Shown here one piece after another: positions 45,229-52,877 of a stretch of 64,000 nt of DNA. Under the pieces are notes generated by a model. The model was not told the DNA's origin, made no database searches, and saw only the letters and a program-made list of their open reading frames with translations. How positions within the stretch are numbered: position 1 is the stretch's first letter; the number at the start of each line of letters is the position of its first letter. Source of the stretch: Pseudomonadota bacterium (lineage in GTDB: Bacteria; Desulfobacterota; Desulfobulbia; Desulfobulbales; Desulfocapsaceae). The stretch covers positions 1-64,000 of the forward strand of contig JAHIUA010000084.1 of the NCBI GenBank assembly GCA_018817385.1, read 5' to 3'. A program made the position numbers and the translations under genes.

Positions 45229-45726
45229 TCATCCGATATTCGTTTGTAGCATGTCAGCGAGCTTACTTGATGTTCGCCGCATGTTGAGGCTGAGCAGTCT
45301 GGCTGTTTTCTGAATGATTTTCACACCAAGCAGCGGAGATTTTTCGGTGAGTCGATCAAAGCCTTTACTCGTCAATGTTACCATGGTCGTTGGCTGTCTG
45401 CTGACAACTGTGGCTGATCGTGGGGATTTATCAATGAGGGCCATTTCACCGATGGAACTTCCCTTGGTCAGCCTGGCGATGACAATATTTTCTCCGGTTG
45501 CTGATTTCTTCAGGACTTCAAGGATGCCACTGACAACAAAACCCATGAAATCTCCTTTGTCGCCCTCGACGAAAAGAAATTCTCCTCTCTCTAGATGGAT
45601 AAAACTCATGTGCTTGGCTAGGATTGTGAGTTCGTCAACGTTAAAACTGTCAAATAGGGGGAGGTTGAAGAAGAAATCCCTGGTTTCCTCTTCTGAGGCA
45701 GTCAGCTTTTCTGGTTCTTGTCCCAT
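45229..45726 (-). CDS. cyclic nucleotide-binding domain protein
   Basis: A 165-residue single cNMP-binding domain: LPLFDSFNVDELTILAKHMS, LERGEFLFVEGDKGDFMGFV and the phosphate-binding cassette IGEMALIDKSPRSATVVS, in which the Glu and Arg that contact the cyclic nucleotide are intact. There is no DNA-binding domain, so it is not a CRP-type transcription factor; it probably acts on a partner protein. It is read toward the flagellar activator but with a 256-base gap that contains no gene. Confidence 0.88.
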   Translation of the reverse strand: MGQEPEKLTASEEETRDFFFNLPLFDSFNVDELTILAKHMSFIHLERGEFLFVEGDKGDFMGFVVSGILEVLKKSATGENIVIARLTKGSSIGEMALIDKSPRSATVVSRQPTTMVTLTSKGFDRLTEKSPLLGVKIIQKTARLLSLNMRRTSSKLADMLQTNIG

Positions 45727-45927
45727 ATGGTTTCACTGCTAACAAAACGACTTGATTCGAGGCATTAACTAAAATAGGGCAAGAGAGTTACAAAAAATAA
45801 CACAGTCTCTTCCCTTCTGAGATAAGCTTATCATAGCGAAGGAAAAAATAACAAGGAGCTTTTCTTTCTTTTTTTCAGTTAGTAAGCTGGTATCTAATCT
45901 AACACCGGTGATGAACGGTAAGCCGGT

Positions 45928-45985
45928 ATTAGTACCTTAGAAATTCTTTTCAAAAAAACACGAAAAGAATTTCTAAGGTACTAAT
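45928..45985. repeat. 24-bp perfect inverted repeat
   Basis: ATTAGTACCTTAGAAATTC + TTTTC, a 10-base loop, then the exact reverse complement. It stands alone in the 380-base divergent gap (45727-46106) between the cNMP-binding gene and the nuclease gene; no gene lies in the gap. The left-arm core TTAGTACCTT recurs at 52187. It could be a transcription block, a relic of a mobile element end, or an operator. Confidence 0.6.
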
Positions 45986-46106
45986 CAACCAGTCTTTGTT
46001 CCTGTTGTAAACACTTTATAACTGAGAAAAGGGAAGGGCGTACGGGGTAACGGTTCCATTTTAGGAATGTATCCATAGATAAACACTCATTATTGGATCT
46101 CTTATA

Positions 46107-46634
46107 ATGCAGATAGGAAAAAGAAAACGAGCTGCTTTTGTTACCAATATTGTGGGGGTGCTGCTTACTGTGCTCCTGGTTTTCTGTGGTGTGGCAAGAG
46201 GGGAGGCGGGGCAGTATATTAAGGCAACCGTGATAAAAGTTGTTGATGGAGATACTATTCAGGTCCTGTATAAGGGGAGGTCCATTCGAGTGAGATTATG
46301 GGGGATTGATACTCCTGAATGGAGGCAGCCTTTTTCAAAAATTGCTAAAAAACATACTATAAAGCTCCTTGCCGACCCAGAGGTAGAATTGGAAGAAAAA
46401 GATTGGGATGATTACGGTCGCCTGGTGGCGATTGTTATCACGAAGAAAAAACAGTGTTTGAATGAGGAATTATTACGAGCTGGTCTGGCGTGGGTCCATA
46501 TCTATTACTGTAAAGAAGCAATATGTGACAGATGGTATAAAATTGAACGGGAAGCACGGGGGAAACGATCCGGTCTTTGGCGTGATAACTCACCGACACC
46601 TCCTTGGGTTTGGAAGCGACAAAAACACTCTTAG
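46107..46634 (+). CDS. secreted staphylococcal-nuclease-like endonuclease
   Basis: A 175-residue protein with an N-terminal signal or anchor (about 10-34, VVGVLL-type hydrophobic run) and an SNase domain: VIKVVDGDTIQVLY, VRLWGIDTPEWRQPFSK (catalytic Asp, Thr, Glu) and DDYGRLVAIV (second catalytic Arg). These match the calcium-dependent thermonuclease active site. It probably degrades extracellular or periplasmic nucleic acid. The start ATG overlaps a TATAAT-like string, so a longer leader cannot be judged. Confidence 0.88.
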   Translation: MQIGKRKRAAFVTNIVGVLLTVLLVFCGVARGEAGQYIKATVIKVVDGDTIQVLYKGRSIRVRLWGIDTPEWRQPFSKIAKKHTIKLLADPEVELEEKDWDDYGRLVAIVITKKKQCLNEELLRAGLAWVHIYYCKEAICDRWYKIEREARGKRSGLWRDNSPTPPWVWKRQKHS

Positions 46635-47053
46635 TGATATAGGTGTCGACCATTTTCTTCACTCGCCAGCATCCCCATCCTCTCTGACCAGACAGAGAAA
46701 CAATCCTTATACCAAGGAGCTCCCTGCCAAGATTTTGCAACTCAGGGTAATTTTCGGCAAATTCCAAAAGTTCAGAAGCTCAAATAAAGGTGACATCAGC
46801 GGGGTAAAAGCAGAGACGCATCCAGTTACCGTGAAGATCTGAAAAGGACCTGTTTACAAATGCACCCTGATGGCTGATCATCATCACGCCTGCCATCTTA
46901 TTTTCTGTTTGTAATCTTAGGTACCCTCTTTTGGTAGTTGACCGTCGGCCGGTCTTCCTCCTTTTACTGGGTACAGGGCACAGTGGCTTTTTCTACCAGG
47001 GAAGAATAAAAAAAACTCCTGAAGGGGGCGCGTTACAGAGGGAGGAAAAAAAA
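46635..47053. other. gap after the nuclease gene, no gene seen
   Basis: About 420 bases on the downstream side of the nuclease and of the small membrane-protein genes. Short open frames here lack family features. The minus-strand terminator begins at 47054. Confidence 0.45.
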
Positions 47054-47092
47054 CCTTCTGTTCTCCGATAGAGATAGGTAGAGAACAGAAGG
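47046..47092 (-). terminator. Rho-independent terminator of the small membrane-protein genes
   Basis: Minus strand CCTTCTGTTCTC, a 15-base loop, GAGAACAGAAGG, then eight T residues. This is a textbook terminator 37 bases beyond the 99-residue gene. Confidence 0.85.
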
Positions 47093-47128
47093 TCGGGGGG
47101 GTGGGTGTTGTTCTATTACTTGCGTTAA

Positions 47129-47428
47129 TTACTTTATTGCCTTAACTGTTTTGGGCGCCTTGTTTATATATTTAAAGAAGACTGGGAAGGCCACGAAAAA
47201 GGCGACACAGATAAGATATTCGATCCCTTTGATATGGGTGTAGTAATCAACCAAGGTGTGCAGAGGTTTGATCATACCGACGGCTGTCATGTATTGGCTT
47301 GCCAGTGTGCTTATAGACCAGTTGGTGTGGTAAAGGGCACCAGTAAGTGCTGCTGCAACCCAGAGACACATTAATGAACCTGTTGCCAGGATAAGCCTGC
47401 TTGCTGTTGTTGGAGTGTTCTCCGGCAT
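47129..47428 (-). CDS. small membrane protein, 99 residues
   Basis: Two hydrophobic helices are visible: about 11-32 (LILATGSLMCLWVAAALTGA) and about 66-86 (IEYLICVAFFVAFPVFFKYI), with a polar loop containing HTLVDYYTHIKG between and a basic C-terminus. The first helix shares the spacing (S-R/K-x-x-L-x-x-G-x-x-M) with the neighbour at 47474, suggesting the two are paralogues. SD GGAGAACACC precedes the ATG. I do not recognise the family. The pair forms one transcript with a sigma54-like promoter and a strong terminator. Confidence 0.75.
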   Translation of the reverse strand: MPENTPTTASRLILATGSLMCLWVAAALTGALYHTNWSISTLASQYMTAVGMIKPLHTLVDYYTHIKGIEYLICVAFFVAFPVFFKYINKAPKTVKAIK

Positions 47429-47473
47429 GGTGTTCTCCTTCGTTTGTTGTCTTAGTGGGTAGAGTAGATAGTA

Positions 47474-47668
47474 TTAACCGCTTATTGCGACAAAGTAGTT
47501 TTTCAGTACATTTACAGTTCCTACATTAGCAAGAGCGCTGATGAGACATGTCATGCCCCAGAGACCAACGAGGGCCGCCATGCTGATTCCAACACCGAGT
47601 GCGAATTTAGAAGTTTCGTATCCTGTATCTTCTTGAGTTCTGGTTGTGGTCTGGGTGTGAGTGGCCAT
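47474..47668 (-). CDS. small membrane protein, 64 residues
   Basis: A Thr/Gln-rich cytosolic N-terminus (TQTTTRTQEDTGYETS) followed by a single long hydrophobic helix (about 22-47, KFALGVGISMAALVGLWGMT) and a short tail. A good GGAGG lies before the ATG. It resembles the first helix of the next gene. Family not recognised; possibly a small subunit of a membrane redox complex, given the NrfD gene set nearby, but this is only inference. Confidence 0.72.
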   Translation of the reverse strand: MATHTQTTTRTQEDTGYETSKFALGVGISMAALVGLWGMTCLISALANVGTVNVLKNYFVAISG

Positions 47669-47726
47669 GATTGCCTCCTTATCGATTCGGATTCATGTTG
47701 TTTTTTGTATCCTTTGCCTTTTGTTT

Positions 47727-47742
47727 TGCATCTATGATGCCA
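47727..47742 (-). promoter_or_regulatory. sigma54-like promoter of the small membrane-protein genes
   Basis: Minus strand TGGCATCATAGATGCA keeps TGGCA at -24 and TGCA at -12 with exact spacing. It lies about 60 bases before the 64-residue gene and would give a leader of about 48 bases. Two -24/-12 positions deviate from consensus. Confidence 0.5.
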
Positions 47743-48142
47743 GTTCGTGTGTTCTGACGGGGGAGGTTTTTTTTGTTCTTTAACTACATGATATGATGTG
47801 ATTTGTTTTTTTGTTCTCCTGGTCTGGTCATACTACACTTCTGGGGTACGGGAGTGTCGTATGACCAGATGCGTGGCAGGGGATCGAAAGAGTGTGGTTT
47901 TTGTCCAACGCAAGTGTTGCAAACTTTAGCAGATAGGTGGAAGGCAGTTGCTGGGTGGTTGCTGTGTTGGGAAATGGAACAGTTTGTAGAAAAAAATGAT
48001 TGCGGATGCGTTCACTTTTAAAAATAAAGAAGATATCGAATTGTTGCAGCGACAAATCTCGTCCGCATTTCTCATCAGAATCTCCTGCAAAGGCGGTAAG
48101 CTGAGCATCTCCTTCGTTGCAGAAGCAAAAAATACTCTCTAG
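47743..48142. other. gap with no recognised gene
   Basis: Between the sigma54-like promoter and the MITE. An open frame covers part of it and runs into the MITE, which argues against coding. The gap ends in the CTAG target duplication of the MITE. Confidence 0.4.
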
Positions 48143-48302
48143 GAGCCTGTCGGACTTAGACATAAATCTGCTGCAAATTTGACAAATCAGCCCATATTGC
48201 CATGGCTTTTCGTTAAATAGGCCTGCTATTCGCCTCAAATCCATGAAAATCTGGTCTCGATTTCTCTAATTTTCGCTACGATTCTCTAAATCCGACTCAC
48301 TC
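48143..48302. mobile_element. intact 160-bp MITE, copy 2
   Basis: Terminal inverted repeats GAGCCTGTCGGACTTAG (left) and GAGTGAGTCGGATTTAG (right, minus strand) match at 13 of 17 positions. The tetranucleotide CTAG occurs directly on both sides (48139-48142 and 48303-48306), as expected for a 4-bp target duplication. Internal sequence 48164-48296 is 130/133 identical to 1-133. No coding capacity. The parent transposase is not in the window. Confidence 0.8.
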
Positions 48303-48438
48303 CTAGAGTGACAAGGTTGTCTGTGAGTTTTTTTTTTGGGTCTTGAAATACGGTATGTTCCAGTTTCTGATAACGACCTTGATGAGAAATGTGGGCTCGA
48401 GATAACTAGCTAATGCCCAGGAAAGGGGAGCTATTGAT

Positions 48439-49890
48439 TCAGCCAGTGGTTTTTCCATGACGAGGAATAGATATCGTACAGAGATTTAATTGATCCTCTT
48501 CTCTGATTACTTCGAGGTTGCCGTTAAAGGTTTGCAAAAATTGTCTGCAGAAATTCATATTATGCCACGGTCTGTTGGAACTGTTTCCGTGAAGAGACTT
48601 TTCTAATTTCCAAGGGGCACCGTTGTCATAAATAGGGATGATAATGTGGGATTCGGTGATGCAATCATCATTGATTGTGATTTCTATTCTCTTTTTGCCT
48701 GACTCACTGTTTTGAAATCGTTCATTCAAGGCCGTTCTGCTGCTTTGAATGGCTGACAAAATGACTAGTTGTAGATCGCTGACATGGTAATTGAGTGAAA
48801 TTTCATTATCTGTCAAGGTGATGGTCAATTCAATATTATCGGTCTTAAGGGTTCCTCGGGTGAGGGTTGCTATGTGGGCGAAAATCTCTTGAAGGGTCAG
48901 AGCCTTGATTTCACCACTTTCACTGCTGCTGGTAAACAATATCATTTGGGTCAGAATCTGGGACATTTTTTTCTCTTCTGAAAAAAGCTTTTGCAAAAGA
49001 TTTTTAGAATCGCTATCTAACTGTAATTCGCCAATGAGATCAATAAGGGCCTGGGTATAGTTTATAACGCCATTGGAGAGATTGGTTAATTCATGACTCA
49101 GTCCACCTAAGAGATGGCCGATGCTGCTGTATCTGTAGAGACGGGCCAGTTCCTGCACTGGCCATTGTCCATCAAGAGTAGCTGCAGTTTGATCGTTCTT
49201 TTGCGACTGTTGTGAGGCCAGTGATTCAATTGCTGAGTTGAGAGTAAAAAGAGAGATTTCACCAGACGATTTTGTTGGGAAAAGGGATCGGCAATAGTGA
49301 ATGATAGGAGTGGTTATGTATCTCGTTAACACCAGAAGCATGATGCTGACTGTGGCCACGACAAGGGCGAGCATCCCAACTAATGCACGATGGAGCCCCA
49401 GGAGTTGGGTCTGGGTGTACCTGGTAATGAGCTGATGGAACCCAGTGAGTTTTGCACTGATCGATCGCAGTTGGGTTGAGAGTGCAGCAAGTTGAGCGGT
49501 AGTTGGTGCTTCAGGCGTATTTTGCAGATTGCGGAGGCTTACCGTTATATTTACCAAATCCACCTGGGTAATAAATGCAAGTTTGAATTCTTCAGGAATA
49601 AGAATATCACCCAGAACTTTCGCTAACTCCTTATCCAGGCCATTGATTTCTTTTATGAGTGTGGCGCTGTTCAGTGTTTTCTGGCTAAGAAGGGTGTCAT
49701 TAATGTGCTCTTTCATTCCAGTGAACTGAAAAAGAAGGTTTTGACTGGAATTTACAATCTGTTCGCAATGATGATAGAGGAAATACTGTTTACTCGCAAG
49801 AAAGATGACAATAAAGAGGAGGCAGACAGTCGAACTTGTAAAGACATAAAAAACACTTTTTAATGTGATTTTTGAAAAAATTGCTCTCAT
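48439..49890 (-). CDS. membrane histidine kinase with degenerate ATPase domain
   Basis: A 483-residue protein: transmembrane helices at about 12-32 and 166-189 flanking a helical periplasmic sensor region, then a dimerisation domain with phospho-acceptor His266 (GGLSHELTNLSNGVINY). The C-terminal HATPase region is hard to recognise; N-box and G2 glycines are missing and only a DNG (near VPIYDNGAP) remains, so kinase activity is doubtful. It may be a phosphatase or a phosphotransfer partner. It begins 30 bases after a terminator, so it has its own promoter or arises from readthrough. Confidence 0.78.
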   Translation of the reverse strand: MRAIFSKITLKSVFYVFTSSTVCLLFIVIFLASKQYFLYHHCEQIVNSSQNLLFQFTGMKEHINDTLLSQKTLNSATLIKEINGLDKELAKVLGDILIPEEFKLAFITQVDLVNITVSLRNLQNTPEAPTTAQLAALSTQLRSISAKLTGFHQLITRYTQTQLLGLHRALVGMLALVVATVSIMLLVLTRYITTPIIHYCRSLFPTKSSGEISLFTLNSAIESLASQQSQKNDQTAATLDGQWPVQELARLYRYSSIGHLLGGLSHELTNLSNGVINYTQALIDLIGELQLDSDSKNLLQKLFSEEKKMSQILTQMILFTSSSESGEIKALTLQEIFAHIATLTRGTLKTDNIELTITLTDNEISLNYHVSDLQLVILSAIQSSRTALNERFQNSESGKKRIEITINDDCITESHIIIPIYDNGAPWKLEKSLHGNSSNRPWHNMNFCRQFLQTFNGNLEVIREEDQLNLCTISIPRHGKTTG

Positions 49891-49920
49891 CTTTTATCCT
49901 ACGGCCTAGAAGGATTAACT

Positions 49921-49954
49921 GAAAAAAACAAAAGCCCTCAGAAAAACTGAGGGC
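49921..49954. terminator. Rho-independent terminator after the NrfD-type gene
   Basis: On the minus strand GCCCTCAG, loop TTTTT, CTGAGGGC, then TTTTGTTTTTTT. It is 16 bases beyond the stop codon at 49971. Confidence 0.9.
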
Positions 49955-49970
49955 CTTTGTTAATTGTACT

Positions 49971-51224
49971 CTATTTCTCACCTTTCCATCCATAGACGAT
50001 GGGAAGACGATAGACGATGAAGCGGTAGGTCAAGAAATAGAGGGAATAAACAGTAATAGTAATCCAAACTTCCTTCCAGTGGGGTATTTCCTGGTACATC
50101 TGCCAGTTATAGCAAATCATTGAAGTGTTGAGACGATTCCAGATAATTCCTAATGCAGCGATAAGTGCTGCAAATCTGATCAGGCCAACATAGCGATGCC
50201 TGATGCCAATGGCAAACATGAACATGGGTAACACAACGGCTACTCCTAGTTCCAGCATGTAGTAACTTCCCCAACCGGTAAGAAGGTAGGACCATTCTTG
50301 GTCATGGGCGATGGCGACGATTTTGATTATCAGGTAGGTGATCATGGCATAGGAACAACCTTTTGCCAGTCCTATGGTTATGTAGTCCAGATTGTCTTTA
50401 AACTCATCATCACAACGCCATGCCATAAAATTACGGATCAATGTCGAGGAGATGATGACCATGGAGAGTCCAGCAAAGATGGAAGAACAGAAAAAGTGAA
50501 TCCATTGAAAATTGACTGATAGCCACAAGGGGTGAACCTTTGATGGTGCATAGGTAAATAAGGCCCCCAATGCTCCTTGGTGGAGGGTAGAAAGAATGAT
50601 ACCAGCAATGGTCAGGCCCAGAACCATTTTTCTGATGACCCGTTTTCCCTTAAGCCAACCAATCCATTCAAAAAATGCAGGGAGAACTTCTGCTATCTGA
50701 ACGGAGAGGTATGTTGCCACATGCCAGGCAACAAGGAAAAGGACTGCTGCCGGTCCCAGGGAGACAAACATCGGATAGGGGAGTCGCCAGGGCATACCAA
50801 GATCGACTTCGAGAAAAAGAACTGCAAAGAAATATCCCAGAAGTCCGTTGAGCAGGGCCAGGCGTTCAATTGGGTGAAAATCTTTTCTGCCAAAGAGTTC
50901 TACCGTGGTGCCCAGCATGAATCCTGATGCAGAAAGAGGAACCATTCCGAAGAGGCCGAAACCTAGAAAAAGTCCCCAAGGATAATCATTGGAAGCGTGG
51001 GTTACAGCACCCAGGCCATAGATATAGCGCTGAAGGAGAAGAGGAATACCCACTGCAAAGATGGCAATCATCAACCAGTTCACAGGATTTCTTAAAAATT
51101 GTTTCTTGTATTCACCAAGGGATAGCCCTAGCCATAATTTTTCCTTTATAGTCCACTCTGTCCCATCTGCTTTCAGATGATTAACAATTGGAATTTCAGG
51201 TCGTTCCTTTGAAAAGAATTTCAT
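49971..51224 (-). CDS. NrfD/HybB-type membrane subunit of a redox complex
   Basis: A 417-residue polytopic membrane protein with nine or ten hydrophobic helices. The family region includes ASNDYPWGLFLGFGLFGMVP and SGFMLGTTVELFGRKDFHPI with RLALLNGLLGYFFAVLFLEV. NrfD/HybB proteins bind quinone at the periplasmic side and pass electrons to or from the adjacent ferredoxin subunit. The start overlaps the ferredoxin gene by 4 bases (51221-51224) with GGAGG before it. It ends at a strong terminator. Fits the HmcC/QrcD/HybB class; exact subfamily not settled. Confidence 0.9.
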   Translation of the reverse strand: MKFFSKERPEIPIVNHLKADGTEWTIKEKLWLGLSLGEYKKQFLRNPVNWLMIAIFAVGIPLLLQRYIYGLGAVTHASNDYPWGLFLGFGLFGMVPLSASGFMLGTTVELFGRKDFHPIERLALLNGLLGYFFAVLFLEVDLGMPWRLPYPMFVSLGPAAVLFLVAWHVATYLSVQIAEVLPAFFEWIGWLKGKRVIRKMVLGLTIAGIILSTLHQGALGALFTYAPSKVHPLWLSVNFQWIHFFCSSIFAGLSMVIISSTLIRNFMAWRCDDEFKDNLDYITIGLAKGCSYAMITYLIIKIVAIAHDQEWSYLLTGWGSYYMLELGVAVVLPMFMFAIGIRHRYVGLIRFAALIAALGIIWNRLNTSMICYNWQMYQEIPHWKEVWITITVYSLYFLTYRFIVYRLPIVYGWKGEK

Positions 51225-52156
51225 GCTTTCTCCTCCTTCTTTTCCATTTCTTGTTCTTTTATCTTTTCTTTTCTCGTTGCCAGTAAGTGAAATCCAGCAA
51301 AGAGACCAGGCCAGATGGTGAGAACCATGGGGACGATAGCTAAGAAATCTTTTACGGAATTCAAGATCGGTTCTTGGGGAACATGGGTGTCAAAACCAAC
51401 CTGGTCGAAGGGCACACTGGAGAGGTACATCCAGGCCGTGCCGCCCACTTCTTTTTCTCCATAGATATGCTCTACATACTTTCCAGGAGTTTCACGGATA
51501 CGCTGACGGCCCATGGTAATCAGGTCATTCCGTTTACCAAAGGTCAGTGCTTCCTGAGGACATGCTTCCACGCAGGCAGGTGGTTTGCCATCTTTTAAGC
51601 GAGTATCGTAACAGAAGATACATTTCATGATACGGGGATTAAAGGCACTGGAATATTTAAAGGTTGGAATATAAAATGGACAGGCGATCATACATGTTCT
51701 GCAACCGACGCAGACTTTTGAATTATAGATAACTGCGCCTTCCGGTGTCTTGGTGTAGGCATTGACAAAGCAGGAAGTCAGACAAGCTGGTTCCTGGCAG
51801 TGATTACATTGGATCTTACGAAAAAGGGGGTGGTCCAGTTCGGGAATATCGTATTGATTTACAACCGTATAGGCCGTTTCATCGGTGCGTCTTTTCTCCC
51901 CATGTTTTATTTCTTGAAAAACGGAATAGTCATCAAAAGGTTTGGCTGGTGTTGGGAGGCCCTGTTCCTTGTTACAGGCAGCTTCGCAGCTTCTGCATCC
52001 TACACAGCGAGTGAGGTCAACCAACACACCCATTCCATCAGGATATCCTTCGAATGAATGCGCTGCCTGCGTCTCTTTGCTTTTCATCACCGCAACAGTT
52101 GCAGTGCCTGCAAGCCCGCCTTTTATAAAATTTCTACGGCTTACTATTTTTTTCAT
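51221..52156 (-). CDS. Tat-exported 4x[4Fe-4S] ferredoxin subunit (HybA/HmcB-like)
   Basis: A 311-residue protein. A twin-arginine signal (RRNFIKGGLAGTATVAVM) is followed by four cysteine clusters: CVGCRSCEAAC, CNHCQEPACLTSC, CVGCRTCMIAC and CIFCYDTRLKDGKPPACVEA-type. A single C-terminal transmembrane helix (about 275-297, DFLAIVPMVLTIWPGLFAGF) anchors it on the periplasmic face, as in HybA. It shuttles electrons between the pentaheme cytochrome upstream and the NrfD subunit downstream. Confidence 0.92.
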   Translation of the reverse strand: MKKIVSRRNFIKGGLAGTATVAVMKSKETQAAHSFEGYPDGMGVLVDLTRCVGCRSCEAACNKEQGLPTPAKPFDDYSVFQEIKHGEKRRTDETAYTVVNQYDIPELDHPLFRKIQCNHCQEPACLTSCFVNAYTKTPEGAVIYNSKVCVGCRTCMIACPFYIPTFKYSSAFNPRIMKCIFCYDTRLKDGKPPACVEACPQEALTFGKRNDLITMGRQRIRETPGKYVEHIYGEKEVGGTAWMYLSSVPFDQVGFDTHVPQEPILNSVKDFLAIVPMVLTIWPGLFAGFHLLATRKEKIKEQEMEKKEEKA

Positions 52157-52287
52157 TTTCTTTCCCTCTCTTGAAGAACATGTCGCTTAGTACCTTGGAA
52201 ATAATTTCTTAACTCGTTTGGATAGAAAATTATTGGGAATAGGTAGTTACACTGGTCCTTCGTTCCATTTACCTGTCTACCATTTAA

Positions 52288-52818
52288 TTAGTGACCAGGA
52301 GCCGAGTGTCCTTTAGCTGGTGTGTGGCTACCGGTATCAAACATTTTTTCACCGGCCAGCGTCATTGTGTGGCAGTCTTGACAACCGGTTGGCCCGGATG
52401 TTGTTTCATGGCAGCTTATACAGTTGAGATGATAGGCGCCTTTGAGTCCGGGCTTGTCTATATGATAAAGCTCAGGAGCTTCCAGGGTTCTAAGGTAGGT
52501 TTTGTTAAAGCGATCCTTTTCATGACATCCTGTGCAGGTGACCTCATCAGCTTCTCCACTGTTACTGTGGCAGCGGGCACAATTAGGATTAACAACCGCT
52601 CCTCCGGTGGTGTGGTGATGACATTCTTGACAACTCGCGTATTCGACATGCATGGCGTGATTAAATTCAACACCAGTATAGAGATTCGCCAGGCTATCAA
52701 TAATTACAGACTCGGGAGCATCTTCTGCTTCCATGGACCAGATTTGGGTAGGAACCATCAGGACTCCTCCAAATGCTATGGCTAATGCAGTCTGCATTAT
52801 TTTCTTTCGTGTTTGCAT
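52288..52818 (-). CDS. periplasmic pentaheme cytochrome c
   Basis: A 176-residue protein with a signal peptide (about 1-28, LAIAFGGVLMVPTQIWS) and five CxxCH heme motifs: C63QECH, C80ARCH, C95TGCH, C133ISCH and C146QDCH, plus free His residues (HAMHVEY, ECHHH) suited to bis-His ligation. It is probably the electron entry subunit of the complex encoded by the following two genes. It lies 131 bases upstream of the ferredoxin gene, with a strong SD (AAGGAGGAAAAGG). Confidence 0.9.
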   Translation of the reverse strand: MQTRKKIMQTALAIAFGGVLMVPTQIWSMEAEDAPESVIIDSLANLYTGVEFNHAMHVEYASCQECHHHTTGGAVVNPNCARCHSNSGEADEVTCTGCHEKDRFNKTYLRTLEAPELYHIDKPGLKGAYHLNCISCHETTSGPTGCQDCHTMTLAGEKMFDTGSHTPAKGHSAPGH

Positions 52819-52877
52819 TCCTTTTCCTCCTTATGAAAACTTCTTGGTAATCTTGAACACCATTCCTCTTGTTTTTC

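Noticed and set aside
46462-46842. 126-codon plus-strand frame overlapping the nuclease end
   Set aside because: It lies mostly in an alternative frame of the nuclease gene and shows no domain.
47828-48244. 138-codon minus-strand frame
   Set aside because: It runs across the MITE, has no convincing ribosome binding site, and resembles nothing known.
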